The notes under the pieces were generated by a model. It was not told the DNA's origin. It made no database searches and saw only the letters and a program-made list of their open reading frames with translations. A stretch of DNA of 64,000 bases from Paracoccaceae bacterium (GTDB lineage: Bacteria; Pseudomonadota; Alphaproteobacteria; Rhodobacterales; Rhodobacteraceae). This document shows, in pieces, positions 52,560-61,684 of this stretch (positions within the stretch are counted from its first letter, which is position 1; the number at the start of each line of letters is the position of its first letter). The stretch is from the NCBI GenBank assembly GCA_030750975.1, contig JASMHC010000009.1:234291-298290 (forward strand), written 5' to 3'. Made by a program: the position numbers and the translations under genes.

Positions 52560-53308
52560 GCGGTTCCATCGATCATATCCAGGGGCATACCTTTCACGGT
52601 CGGCAAGGCCGGGTGAAAAATGCGTTCCGCTATTCGGTAGACTTTGTTTTGCTGGATGCGGAAAAGCCAGGCAAAACCCCCATGCTGTTTTCCCGAAATG
52701 CCGCCAATCTGTTTTCGTTGCACGACAGGGATCATGGTGGCGCGCCCGGCGACGGCGCGGGCGGTCGTTGGGCGCGAGAGGTGTTTGAACAGCGCGGGAT
52801 TGTGCCTGTCAGGATCAAGCTGCTGGCCCAGCCCCGTATTCTGGGTCATGTGTTCAACCCTGTCAGTTTTTGGCTGGCTTGCGATGCCGGGGACCGGCTG
52901 GTTGCGGTGATTGCCGAGGTCAGCAATACGTTCGGCGACCGGCATTCCTATTTCATTGCCCGGCCCGATCACGCGCCCATTGATCCGGGGGACACGCTTG
53001 AGGCGCGAAAGATCTTTCACGTGTCACCCTTCCAGCCTGTCGAAGGGCGATACCGGTTCCGCTTTGATATCAATGCGGATCGGATTGATGTCTGGATCAG
53101 ATATGACAGCGAAAAGGGCGCGTTGATTGCCACGCTGGGCGGAGAACGCGGCAAGCTTGGCAATCGCTCGATCCTGCGGTCCCTGATCCGGCGGCCATTC
53201 GGGTCGCGCCGGGTGCTGGCGCTGATTCACTGGCAGGCGTTGAAACTTTATCTCAAAGGGGCCAGCTATCGGGCGCGACCGGCGGCCCCCCGAACAGAGG
53301 TGTCTTGA
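52556..53308 (+). CDS. DUF1365 family protein
   Basis: 250 residues. HIQGHTFHGRQGRVKNAFRY, the LGHVFNPVSFWLA core, EVSNTFGDRHSYF and ARKIFHVSPFQPVEGRYRFR are the DUF1365 signature. The function is not established, but the gene nearly always accompanies the FAD oxidase found upstream here. ATGA overlap with that gene shows coupled translation. Confidence 0.9.
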   Translation: MSGSIDHIQGHTFHGRQGRVKNAFRYSVDFVLLDAEKPGKTPMLFSRNAANLFSLHDRDHGGAPGDGAGGRWAREVFEQRGIVPVRIKLLAQPRILGHVFNPVSFWLACDAGDRLVAVIAEVSNTFGDRHSYFIARPDHAPIDPGDTLEARKIFHVSPFQPVEGRYRFRFDINADRIDVWIRYDSEKGALIATLGGERGKLGNRSILRSLIRRPFGSRRVLALIHWQALKLYLKGASYRARPAAPRTEVS

Positions 53309-53857
53309 ATGTGGTGGTTTCTTGCAGGCGCCGCCCTTGTGGCGGCTGGTGTTTTCGCACGCAGCCGGATGTTTTCTTTCTACGGCCAAATGCCAAACGA
53401 TTATGCCACCGGCGGCGGTGACATCGTGCTGAGCGATCATTTGAAGGGCGAGATGGAGTGCCACGGGGTGCTCTACGGACCCTTGGGAAAGGTGGTATCG
53501 CGCTTCATCGCTGACATGCGCATTTCGTGGGAAGGCAAAAAGGGCCGGCTGGACGAGCTTTTTACCTATGACAGTGGCAATACCCAAACCCGTGTCTGGG
53601 ATATGGAGCTTCAGGACGGCGGGCGGTTGACCGCGACGGCCAGTGACTTTGAAGGCACGGCCATCGGGCGGATATCCGGCAGCACTATCCAGCTGAAATA
53701 CCGGTTCCGCCTGCCTGATGAGTCCGGCGGGCATGTGCTGAACGTCGTGGATTGGATGTATCTTCTTGAGGACGGCACATTGGTAAACCGCAGCCAGTTC
53801 CGCAAATTCGGCATCAAGGTGGCCGAGCTTGTGGCCACCATCCGGCCAAAGCCCTGA
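53309..53857 (+). CDS. DUF3833 family protein
   Basis: 182 residues. An N-terminal hydrophobic helix (WWFLAGAALVAAGVFA) is followed by a lipocalin-like beta region (LKGEMECHGVLYGPLGKVVS, DELFTYDSGNTQTRVWDMEL, VLNVVDWMYLLEDGTLVNRS), the DUF3833 pattern. Probably a periplasmic, membrane-tethered protein that could bind lipid; function is unknown. Starts directly at the DUF1365 stop. Confidence 0.87.
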   Translation: MWWFLAGAALVAAGVFARSRMFSFYGQMPNDYATGGGDIVLSDHLKGEMECHGVLYGPLGKVVSRFIADMRISWEGKKGRLDELFTYDSGNTQTRVWDMELQDGGRLTATASDFEGTAIGRISGSTIQLKYRFRLPDESGGHVLNVVDWMYLLEDGTLVNRSQFRKFGIKVAELVATIRPKP

Positions 53858-53859
53858 CC

Positions 53860-54591
53860 ATGCGGGATTTCAAGGGCAAAACATACTGGCTGGTTGGCGC
53901 GTCCGAAGGGCTGGGGGCAGCCCTGGCCAGCAAGCTAAGCGCGGCGGGGGCCGATCTGGTGATCTCGGCCAGAAATGCGGACAGGCTGGGCGAAGTCGCA
54001 GATCGCCTGACCGGCAATGTGGAGATTTTGCCGCTGGATGTGACCGATGCGGGGGCGGTGCAAAGGGCGGCAGAGGCTCAGCAGGATGTGGACGGCGTGG
54101 TATTTCTGTCGGCGGTCTATTGGCCGATGAACAGCAAGGATTGGGACAGCGACAGGATATTGTCGATGATTGATGTCAACCTGTCCGGCGCAGTGCGGCT
54201 GGTTGGTGCGGTTTTGCCGACGTTCCTGAAACGGGGCAAGGGCCATATCGTATTCACCGGCTCGCTTGCCGCGTTCCGCGGTTTGCCCGGCTCGGTTGGG
54301 TATTCCACGTCGAAAGCGGCTTTGCTTTCGCTGGCCGAGACCATGCGTTTGGACCTGAAAGGCACGGGCGTTGACGTGCAGATCGCCCATCCGGGCTTTG
54401 TCAAAACACGTTTGACCGACAAGAACGATTTCAACATGCCCAGCCTGATGACCCCTGAACAGGCCGCGACACATCTGGTCGACGCCATGCGCCGCAAACG
54501 CTTTTCCACCAGCTTCCCCGGGATATTCGCTGTAACCATGCGATCCCTGCGGCTGGTTCCCGATTGGCTCTATTTCCGTCTATTTGCGTGA
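53860..54591 (+). CDS. Short-chain dehydrogenase/reductase (SDR)
   Basis: 243 residues. The cofactor loop is WLVGASEGLGAALASKL, then ISARNADRLGEV. The catalytic motif is VGYSTSKAALLSLAE (Tyr-x-x-x-Lys) with a serine in IVFTGSLAAF. It probably acts on NADP(H) and on the same lipid-related pathway as its three upstream neighbours, from which it is separated by 2 bases. Confidence 0.9.
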   Translation: MRDFKGKTYWLVGASEGLGAALASKLSAAGADLVISARNADRLGEVADRLTGNVEILPLDVTDAGAVQRAAEAQQDVDGVVFLSAVYWPMNSKDWDSDRILSMIDVNLSGAVRLVGAVLPTFLKRGKGHIVFTGSLAAFRGLPGSVGYSTSKAALLSLAETMRLDLKGTGVDVQIAHPGFVKTRLTDKNDFNMPSLMTPEQAATHLVDAMRRKRFSTSFPGIFAVTMRSLRLVPDWLYFRLFA

Positions 54592-54654
54592 GATCAAAGT
54601 CACGACGTGCTACAATCCGCAGAATGCGTGCGTGCATTGAACAGGAAAACGGAA

Positions 54655-54981
54655 ATGCTGGAAATTTCGAGCTACAAAGTCGCCCAGATTATTCTGATGG
54701 CCCGCGAATTGGACCGGGCCGAAGGAGAGCTGCGCGCATTCATCGACAACCTTCTTCCCGAAGAACAGACCAGCCTTGTCGCCATCATGTGGGTCGGACG
54801 TGACACGTTCGACGCGGATGATCTGGAAGAGGCGCTGGCCACGGCAAAATCGGAAGCGACGACCCCGACGGTTGATTACCTGATGGGTTCGCCGCATTTG
54901 TCGGACCATCTGGAAAACGGTCTTGATGCGCTGGGTATCTCGGTCACGGATGACGAAGACGACCTGATCCGGGGCGGTTAA
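54655..54981 (+). CDS. DUF3775 family protein
   Basis: 108 residues, acidic, no membrane segment. ISSYKVAQIILMARELDRAE, VAIMWVGRDTF and VDYLMGSPHLSDHLENGLDA are the DUF3775 pattern. Function unknown. The ATG has GGAAA close upstream. It lies 63 bases after the SDR gene and may be the last gene of the RpoE-linked operon or a separate unit. Confidence 0.8.
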   Translation: MLEISSYKVAQIILMARELDRAEGELRAFIDNLLPEEQTSLVAIMWVGRDTFDADDLEEALATAKSEATTPTVDYLMGSPHLSDHLENGLDALGISVTDDEDDLIRGG

Positions 54982-54997
54982 GCCCAGTATAAGGGCG

Positions 54998-56146
54998 TCA
55001 TGCCATGTGGTCGACGATTGTCAGGTTCTGGGCCAGATCCTCAACCGTTTTCATCCAGTCCGCAACCAGCGCCGGATCACTTGGAGCGGCTGAAACACCT
55101 GCGGGAATTTTCCGCGCCAACACGGATTCTACGGCCAATGCCACGGTAACAGACACCAGCCGCGCCATCGCCGTGCCGCGATTGTCGCCCCATGCGTCCA
55201 TCGCGTAGGTCTTGTGCCAAACCGCTGCGCCATCCTTTTCCGCTTTCAAGCCTACGCACAGAACCACGCGGTCCGGTTCGCCCGGGTCATAGGCGTTTTC
55301 GGCCCAGAACTGATCGGACATTTCCTTCAAACGGTTCTCCCCGGTGGCGCCGGTCAGGGTTTCAATTTCCCTGAACACATCCGACCAGGCCTCTTGCCAG
55401 CCATTCAGACGCAAGGTGCCGCGAACGAATTCCCTGACCTTCCAGTCTTCGCCGAACCTGTAATCTTTCATAAAGGGGATTGAATCGCGATTGGGGTAAA
55501 CCTCAAAGCTTTCGGGCGTTTCCAGCGGGGCTTCATAGCTTGTGATTGCGTCCCAGGGCCGCGCCACATCCAAAGGCTTGAAATCGCGGATTGAACGCGA
55601 GGGCGAGCGCAGAGCTTTCAGAACCCCCAGAGGCGACCAGCTGAATTTATAGCGAAACGGGTTCGGGGTTTTCGGAATACCGCCGCAATAGCTGATAAAG
55701 CTGATCTCGTTGGCCGGATCAAAGGCCTGGGATGCCTTATAATCGGCCACCAGATGATGCGCCATCAGGTGGTCGATACCGGGATCAAGCCCGACCTCGT
55801 TGACCAGCGCCACTTTGGCCAGTCGGGCGGGTTCATCCAGTGACCGCATTTCTGGCGCGATATAGGATGAGCTGACGAAATTGGCGTGTTTCTCGATGCA
55901 AAGTTCCGCCAGCGGCACGTGCCAGTCACCGGGTAGCATCGAAACAACCACATCGCCGGGCGACAGCTCGGCCGCTAATGCATCCTTGTCGAAGACATGG
56001 ATATTGTCGGTCAGATCGCCAACCGCTTCACGCGCCTTGTCGGCGGTCCGGTTCCAGACACAAACATCAACGCCCGCACGCAGCAGGCGGCGCAGTCCGG
56101 GAATGGCCGACAGGCCGGTGCCACACCAATGTACAGTCATAGTCAT
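54998..56146 (-). CDS. Saccharopine dehydrogenase family protein (glutamate-forming type)
   Basis: 382 residues. HWCGTGLSAIPGLRRLLRAG is the nucleotide fold, and NEVGLDPGIDHLMAHHLVAD is the hallmark of LYS9/SDH-type enzymes. SYCGGIPKTPNPFRYKFSWS fits the substrate domain. It should oxidise saccharopine to aminoadipate semialdehyde and glutamate. Overlaps the upstream lysine-forming-type gene by 4 bases, so together they resemble a split version of the plant/animal bifunctional lysine-degradation enzyme. Confidence 0.87.
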   Translation of the reverse strand: MTMTVHWCGTGLSAIPGLRRLLRAGVDVCVWNRTADKAREAVGDLTDNIHVFDKDALAAELSPGDVVVSMLPGDWHVPLAELCIEKHANFVSSSYIAPEMRSLDEPARLAKVALVNEVGLDPGIDHLMAHHLVADYKASQAFDPANEISFISYCGGIPKTPNPFRYKFSWSPLGVLKALRSPSRSIRDFKPLDVARPWDAITSYEAPLETPESFEVYPNRDSIPFMKDYRFGEDWKVREFVRGTLRLNGWQEAWSDVFREIETLTGATGENRLKEMSDQFWAENAYDPGEPDRVVLCVGLKAEKDGAAVWHKTYAMDAWGDNRGTAMARLVSVTVALAVESVLARKIPAGVSAAPSDPALVADWMKTVEDLAQNLTIVDHMA

Positions 56147-57198
56147 ACCCCCTTGCTATGGGTTTCAAAGTCTTTCAGCGCGCGTGTCCAGATGCTGTTG
56201 TCCAATTCGTCAAGCGTCAGCAGGGTGGGCAAAAGCTGCGCGGCGTAATCCTCGGAGCTTTCCACCGGCAGCATCGATGGCAGGTTGTCAATGGCGGTCA
56301 CGTCCAGCACCGGATCGTCCGACACGCGCAGCGCCGGCTGCGTCCAGTCGGTTGCGCGGTCATACACGGGGACGGGGTTGTAATCGCTGTCCGGATCACA
56401 GGACACATCGCCGATGACCGACAGGTTGCGTTCGCCGGTCAGGGCCGATTTCGGCACAAAGACCGGTGTGCCGGGGCGGGCGAAGATGCAGTTGATGAAC
56501 AGATCGTGGGCCAGAACCTCGGGGAAGGGACCGCCGCTGGCGGTTTCTTCCATGTCCCACTTGGTGACAGGCACGCCAAGCCCTTCCAGCAGTTCGGATG
56601 CCCCCGTGCCAACACGGCCCAAAGCGCCGATCACGATGGCAGTGGGGATCGAGGCACCCGAGTTTTGCAGATCGTCAATCAGGTCATTCACCATGTCCTG
56701 CGAGGAATGGAACACGCCGACCGGTCCGGCAATCTCGCCTCGGGCCTGGGCGGCCCAGCAGCGCATGGCCACGGCCGCTCCGGCAAAGCCGGCCCAATAG
56801 CCAAAGGCGGCCACACGGCGGCCCATGTCGTTCACCAGATATTCCAGATCGTAAAGCGTGCCACCCCCCGCCTTGAACCGGCGCAGCAATTCCCTGCCGG
56901 AATGCTGCCCCTTATAGGCGTGGCCGAACATGATGTGGCGATGGGGCAGCGGGGTGCCATCCTCGGGCAGTTCTTTCAGACCAAAAATGATTGCATCCGC
57001 AGGCGCATTTGGCCACGAGTTTTCGTCTGCAACCTCAACGCCGGCGTCGATATAGCCCTGCATCGGTATGGCGCGCACGCTGCTGTGCTCGACCGTCACA
57101 CGGATGCCCGCATCCAGCAGCGCCTTGGCCCCGTCGGGTGTCAGACCGACCCGCTCTTCATGCGGCCGTTGCTCAGCGCGGACCCAGAGATGTGTCAT
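56143..57198 (-). CDS. Saccharopine dehydrogenase / lysine-ketoglutarate reductase-like protein
   Basis: 351 residues. LWVRAEQRPHEERVGLTPDG and IIFGLKELPEDGTPLPHRHI then MFGHAYKGQ are typical of the AlaDH/PNT-fold LYS1 family; IVIGALGRVGTGASELLEGL is the nucleotide site. In a catabolic setting it would condense lysine with 2-oxoglutarate to saccharopine. Bacterial saccharopine pathways of this kind are known in Roseobacter relatives. First gene of the pair; the phosphatase gene lies just downstream. Confidence 0.88.
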   Translation of the reverse strand: MTHLWVRAEQRPHEERVGLTPDGAKALLDAGIRVTVEHSSVRAIPMQGYIDAGVEVADENSWPNAPADAIIFGLKELPEDGTPLPHRHIMFGHAYKGQHSGRELLRRFKAGGGTLYDLEYLVNDMGRRVAAFGYWAGFAGAAVAMRCWAAQARGEIAGPVGVFHSSQDMVNDLIDDLQNSGASIPTAIVIGALGRVGTGASELLEGLGVPVTKWDMEETASGGPFPEVLAHDLFINCIFARPGTPVFVPKSALTGERNLSVIGDVSCDPDSDYNPVPVYDRATDWTQPALRVSDDPVLDVTAIDNLPSMLPVESSEDYAAQLLPTLLTLDELDNSIWTRALKDFETHSKGV

Positions 57199-57208
57199 CG
57201 CTTCATCC

Positions 57209-57859
57209 TTAGTAAAGGGTTTTCATGGCCTGCCTTTCGGGCAGGTCCAGATGAGGTGTGGCACCAAACTGGGTCAGGTGCAATTCCTTGCCGCGCAATT
57301 CGAATTTATGGACCGAGGTGTTTTGCACCGTCAGGAACATTTTCGATTTGGCTGCGGTTTCCAGATGCAGCGCGATCGCAACCAGGGTCGAAATCACCCC
57401 GGTTGACGTCACCAATACCGCCGGGCCATCGCTGGCGGCATCGTTCAGCGCGGCGAAAATCCGGGCGCGAAAACTGTCATAGCTTTCCAAACCCTGTGCG
57501 GTTTTCTGGTGCCGCCAGACGTCCAGAACCTGCGGAATTTGCGCGGCGAAACTGGCGGGGCTGTCGGGGAAGGGCACGCCGTGGCTTTCCTGCGCCCAGT
57601 GCGACAGGCCGAAATAATCCAGCTCGTTCAGACGGGCGTCGGTGCTGTGCGGGCGCTGGTCGATATTCAGCGCGCGCGCGGTTTCGATCTGCCGCTGCAT
57701 CGCACCCGAGATCACGCGCTCAAAGCTGCCGGTGTTTTGCAGGTATTCGCCCAGAAACCGCGCCTGACGCCGCCCCAGATCGGACAGCCGGTCATAGCTG
57801 GCTTCGTCGGTGGCGCCGGTATTGGCCTGTCCGTGGCGGATCAAAATCAGTTCGGTCAT
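57209..57859 (-). CDS. Histidine phosphatase superfamily protein
   Basis: 216 residues. ELILIRHGQANTGATDEASY gives the RHG phospho-histidine motif, RLSDLGRRQARFLGEYL follows, and LNELDYFG offers the acid. Where the second catalytic histidine is usual (xxHGG), this protein has VLVTSTGVIS, so that residue is absent; some subfamilies carry similar TSGG forms. The substrate is unknown. The start (MTELILIRHG) is inside a longer open frame whose N-terminal part shows no similarity. Confidence 0.85.
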   Translation of the reverse strand: MTELILIRHGQANTGATDEASYDRLSDLGRRQARFLGEYLQNTGSFERVISGAMQRQIETARALNIDQRPHSTDARLNELDYFGLSHWAQESHGVPFPDSPASFAAQIPQVLDVWRHQKTAQGLESYDSFRARIFAALNDAASDGPAVLVTSTGVISTLVAIALHLETAAKSKMFLTVQNTSVHKFELRGKELHLTQFGATPHLDLPERQAMKTLY

Positions 57860-57981
57860 GGGCTTTCCAGATTTGCGCCTGACAGGCTTAGGATAAGCCA
57901 GACCATGCTGCAATGGCTGATCGTGTTTGGCGGATTGGCAGGTTTGCTTGTAGGGTTTGGTCAGGTAGCAGGGGATAGGAT

Positions 57982-59004
57982 ATGTGGCGCGGAATTCTGG
58001 TGGTAAGTATTGCGATCTGGGCGGCGGGTGCCCGGGCCGAGGCGGTGACGATTTCAGGCGCTGACGATCCGCAATTCGCCGATGCCCGCACGGCCTGGCT
58101 GGATGGGGATGATCTGACGGCGCTAGAGGCATTTCGGGATCTGGCACGGGCCGATAATATCGCGGCGCAAATCCTGTTGGCCCGTATCGCCGAAGAACCG
58201 CATATGCACCGGAATGTCACCGGCGACATGGACCGCAGCACGCGAATTGACCTGCTGAAATCCCCCGGTGGTTTGTCCGGCACCAGCTGGTTGCGCAAGG
58301 CCGCCCCGTCGTCCGAGCTGGCCTCGGCCCTGATCCTTCGCAATGTCGCGTTTTCGTCGGCCGAAGTGGACGGCCTTGCCATCGCGCCCGAGGCGATGGC
58401 CGCGGTGCGCGTCTTGCTGGATCATGGCGAAACCGCTTTGGCAACCGAAGTGGCCTTCAAACTGATCGACGGGGTTTTTTATCGCGAAACCCTGAATTTG
58501 CTGGACAGGTATCAAGACCAGTTGGATCCGATCGCCAAATCCTTGCGGGCCGGCGTTACCGCAGCCCTTGCCGCGGCTTCCGACGATCCGGACGGTGCGC
58601 TTTCACAGGCCACGGAACTGCTGGAAACCCTGACCCCCGAGGATGAATTGGCGCTGGCAAAATTCTATCCGTGGCAGGTGCAGACTGACCAGGCATTTCG
58701 CGATCTGATCACCCGCTATGCCGAATTGGTGCCCGCGTGGGAACCGTTGCGGGACCTGTGCGAAAGCTCGTGCGCCCATAGCTATGACAGCTGCCTGTTG
58801 GCGGGCGGCACGGCCATCGGCTATGCCCGCCGCTTCCCGTTCAGCAGCCCGCTACAGACTCTGATCCCGGACGCGGAGTATTGGAGCAGCGCCCGCATTC
58901 GCGGGGATATCGCCCGGAAAATGACGGAGATCAAACCGGCATTCGAAGCGGCTGCGGAAATTGATCTGTGTTTTGGTGAAACCGTCGCGGCGCTTGCCCG
59001 CTGA
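57982..59004 (+). CDS. Exported protein of unknown function
   Basis: 340 residues with a signal peptide (MWRGILVVSIAIWAAGARA, cut near EAV). The mature part is alpha-helical with loose repeat character (ARTAWLDGDDLTALEAFRDL, SALILRNVAFSSAEVDG), like Sel1/TPR-type solenoids, though I see no clear repeat. Four cysteines cluster or pair near the C-terminus (DLCESSCAHSYDSCLLAGG), suggesting disulfides in the periplasm. GGGGATA precedes the ATG. Its stop abuts the stop of the convergent response-regulator gene. Confidence 0.7.
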   Translation: MWRGILVVSIAIWAAGARAEAVTISGADDPQFADARTAWLDGDDLTALEAFRDLARADNIAAQILLARIAEEPHMHRNVTGDMDRSTRIDLLKSPGGLSGTSWLRKAAPSSELASALILRNVAFSSAEVDGLAIAPEAMAAVRVLLDHGETALATEVAFKLIDGVFYRETLNLLDRYQDQLDPIAKSLRAGVTAALAAASDDPDGALSQATELLETLTPEDELALAKFYPWQVQTDQAFRDLITRYAELVPAWEPLRDLCESSCAHSYDSCLLAGGTAIGYARRFPFSSPLQTLIPDAEYWSSARIRGDIARKMTEIKPAFEAAAEIDLCFGETVAALAR

Positions 59005-59706
59005 TCACTGCCAAGTCACATCGCCCAGAAAGATATAGCCTGCCCCGTAGATCGTTTTGATCAGCTGCGGGTTTTTCGGGTCTTCCTTCAGCTTGGTGCG
59101 CAGCCGCGAAATCCGTACATCCATGGCGCGGTCAAAGCTTTCGCCTGCCGCTCCGCCAAGCTGTTCCTGCATCTGGGTGCGCGAAATCAGCCGTTTGGGA
59201 TTTTCCAGAAACAGCCGCAGAACCTCGCCCTCGGCATGGGAAAACGGGGTTTCGCCGCCTTCTGCATCTGTCAGAGTGTATTGATCGAAATGCGCAGTCC
59301 ACCCGTTGAAACTGGCCGTTTCGCTTGCGGGTTGGGCCACGCGATCCTTGCGCAAACGGGCGCGGATGCGTGCGACCACCTCGGACGGTTCAAACGGTTT
59401 GATGATGTAGTCATCGGCCCCCAGTTCAAGCCCGGTCACACGGTCCTGCACCTGTGCGCGGCCCGAGATGATGATCACCGTCGCGCCTTGTTCAAGCGCG
59501 AGCCGATGCACCAGTGTCAGCCCGTCGCGATCCGGCAGGGACAGATCGACAAGGCAGACATCCGGCGTGGTCTTTTTCAACGCCGCTTCAAATTCGGTCG
59601 CGCGGCCAAAGCCCATGGTGCGAAACCCGGCCTCTTCCAGCGCATCGGCAAGGATGCGGCGGATTTCCGGTTCGTCGTCCAGTATAGTGACCAGAGGTTG
59701 GCTCAT
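59005..59706 (-). CDS. OmpR/PhoB-type response regulator
   Basis: 233 residues. The receiver domain has acidic DDEPE at residues 10-14, the phospho-acceptor Asp in VCLVDLSLPDRDGL near 54, and the conserved Lys in DYIIKPFEPSE. The winged-helix domain ends RISRLRTKLKEDPKNPQLIK then TIYGAGYIF. Activated by the kinase encoded immediately upstream, with which it overlaps by 4 bases (ATGA). Confidence 0.95.
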   Translation of the reverse strand: MSQPLVTILDDEPEIRRILADALEEAGFRTMGFGRATEFEAALKKTTPDVCLVDLSLPDRDGLTLVHRLALEQGATVIIISGRAQVQDRVTGLELGADDYIIKPFEPSEVVARIRARLRKDRVAQPASETASFNGWTAHFDQYTLTDAEGGETPFSHAEGEVLRLFLENPKRLISRTQMQEQLGGAAGESFDRAMDVRISRLRTKLKEDPKNPQLIKTIYGAGYIFLGDVTWQ

Positions 59707-61607
59707 GCGAGAAATGCCATCAGTTCGGTTTTCGTAAAGGGTTTCGACAGGACGGGGGCGGTTTGCTGCGCTTCCGACCAAACCGGACTGCCGGGCGGCA
59801 GCGAGGTCATCAGAAACCCCGGGATATGGTCGTGGGACAAGTCGCGCAAAAGGTCAATCCCTGTCTCGTGGCCCAAAAGCTGGATATCCGACAGCACAAG
59901 CGCAATTTGGGGCAATTCCCGGGCCAGCACACGGGCTTCTGCGGCGCTGCTGGCCTCGATCACCGAATAGCCGGTTTCGGTCAGCATGATGCGGATATCC
60001 TCGCGGATTGCCGCGTTGTCTTCGACCAGCAAGACCAGCCCGGTTTGTGGCGTGGCCCGTGCATGCCGCAGCGGCAGGCGCAAGGTGACTTGCCCGCCCA
60101 GCTCGGTGTTCGACAATTTGATATCGCCGCCGACGGTTTTGGTCATGTCATAGACCATCGCCAGACCAAGCCCCGTCCCTTCGCTGCCCTTGGTCGAGAA
60201 AAACGGATCCAGCGCATGATCCAGCGCTTCTTCGGTAAAGCCCTGTCCCGTGTCGCCGACCAGAAATTCGATCCACGTGTCCCGGACCGTAGAAACCGTC
60301 AAAGTGACCTGCCCGCTGTCGCCGCAGGCATCCCGCGCATTCAGGATCAGGTTCAGAAGTGAATCCTGTAAAAGGCCGGGATCAAGCAGATAGGGGCCTT
60401 TTTCCGCAAGCACATTCAGCTTCAGCGCCACCCCGTCGGGCAGGCTGGGGCGGGCCAGAATGACCAGATCGTTCAGGAATCGTTCAAGATCGGTGGATTG
60501 CGGTCTGGGCGAACGGCTGCGCGTCATGTCCGCGATCCGGTTCAGCAAATTGCCGCCGCGCCGGGCCGCGGCCAATGTTCCGTTGATCAGCCGCTCGGCC
60601 CTGTCATCCGGGGCAAGCGGCAGCAATTTGGACTGCATCCCCAGGATTACGGTCAGCAGGTTCGAAAAATCATGCGCCAGCCCGCTGGTCAGCTGTGCCG
60701 CCATCTGACGGCGGCGGGTTTGTTGCAGGGCAACACGGGCCTGGGTTTCCTCGGTGATGTCCATCGACAGGATATAGACCCCCCGGATCAGGTCATCCGG
60801 CCCGCGATCCGGCGTCAGCGCCACCCGGATACGGCGGGCGCTGTCCTCGTCGGTAAACTCAAAGACGCTTGCCGTGCCTTCCAGCGCCTTCAGCAGATTG
60901 GGGCGAATGCGCCCATAGGCGGTCGCCCCAAGCGCATCGGCAAAACGCATACCCAGCACGTTGCCCGGGCGCCCGGGCATCACCGCGCTGAGGCGGCGGT
61001 TCGAATAGGTATAGATCTGATCGGTACCCAGATGGGCGATATGGGCGGGCATCATTTCGGTGGTCAGGCGGGTGCGGGCCTCGATCTCGGTCAGTTGCTG
61101 CTTGGTTTCCTCGAGGGCGGCGTTGGTGGCCTCGAGCTTGCGGTTGGTGGCGGCCAGTTCTTCCGAACGCGACAGCACGAGTTCGGACAGTTCCTCGGAC
61201 CGCGCCCGCAGCATCTGGTCTTGCTGCTTGGTGCGGGTGATGTCGGTGTAAACCGTCACCCACCCCCCCTGAGGCAGCGGAGTGCCCTCGACACTGATCA
61301 CCCGGCCATTGGCGCGGGTACGCTCCATGTAATGCGGCTCAAACGCGCGGGCCAGTTCCACGCGGGCTTTGACGAATTCGTCAACATCGCCCACCTCGCC
61401 ATATTCGCCGTTTTCCACCAGCCAGCGGATCACCGATTCAAACGAGGCACCGGGGCGGGCGATATTCGCCGGAATATCGAACATTTTGACCATCGGGCGG
61501 TTGAACGTGACCACCTGCAAATCCTGATCGAATACGGATATGGCCTGCTGGATCAGGTTCATGCTGGCCAGCATCAGGGTATCTGCGCGGGATTGTGAAT
61601 GGCCCAT
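59703..61607 (-). CDS. Hybrid sensor histidine kinase with PAS domains and C-terminal receiver
   Basis: About 634 residues and no membrane helix, so a cytoplasmic sensor. First PAS-like domain (about 15-125: QQAISVFDQDLQVVTFNRPM), a coiled coil (130-180), second PAS (185-300: TSVFEFTDEDS region), HisKA with GLAHDFSNLLTVILGM, HATPase with LLNLILNARDACGDSG and EGTGLGLAMVYDMTK, then a receiver (LVLLVEDNAAIREDIRIMLT). AGGG lies nine bases before the ATG at 61607; a GTG at 61646 is possible. The signal is unknown. Confidence 0.92.
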   Translation of the reverse strand: MGHSQSRADTLMLASMNLIQQAISVFDQDLQVVTFNRPMVKMFDIPANIARPGASFESVIRWLVENGEYGEVGDVDEFVKARVELARAFEPHYMERTRANGRVISVEGTPLPQGGWVTVYTDITRTKQQDQMLRARSEELSELVLSRSEELAATNRKLEATNAALEETKQQLTEIEARTRLTTEMMPAHIAHLGTDQIYTYSNRRLSAVMPGRPGNVLGMRFADALGATAYGRIRPNLLKALEGTASVFEFTDEDSARRIRVALTPDRGPDDLIRGVYILSMDITEETQARVALQQTRRRQMAAQLTSGLAHDFSNLLTVILGMQSKLLPLAPDDRAERLINGTLAAARRGGNLLNRIADMTRSRSPRPQSTDLERFLNDLVILARPSLPDGVALKLNVLAEKGPYLLDPGLLQDSLLNLILNARDACGDSGQVTLTVSTVRDTWIEFLVGDTGQGFTEEALDHALDPFFSTKGSEGTGLGLAMVYDMTKTVGGDIKLSNTELGGQVTLRLPLRHARATPQTGLVLLVEDNAAIREDIRIMLTETGYSVIEASSAAEARVLARELPQIALVLSDIQLLGHETGIDLLRDLSHDHIPGFLMTSLPPGSPVWSEAQQTAPVLSKPFTKTELMAFLA

Positions 61608-61684
61608 CCTTGTTTCCCTGTTCGCATTCATCGGACTGTCTGCCACATCACCAGTCCGAGCATTTTTTTACAAGGGCCGAGGCG

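Noticed and set aside
57904..58006. 33-residue hydrophobic open frame overlapping the start of the exported unknown gene
   Set aside because: Overlaps a well-supported signal peptide and start; AGGA is too far upstream. It could be a leader peptide but support is thin.
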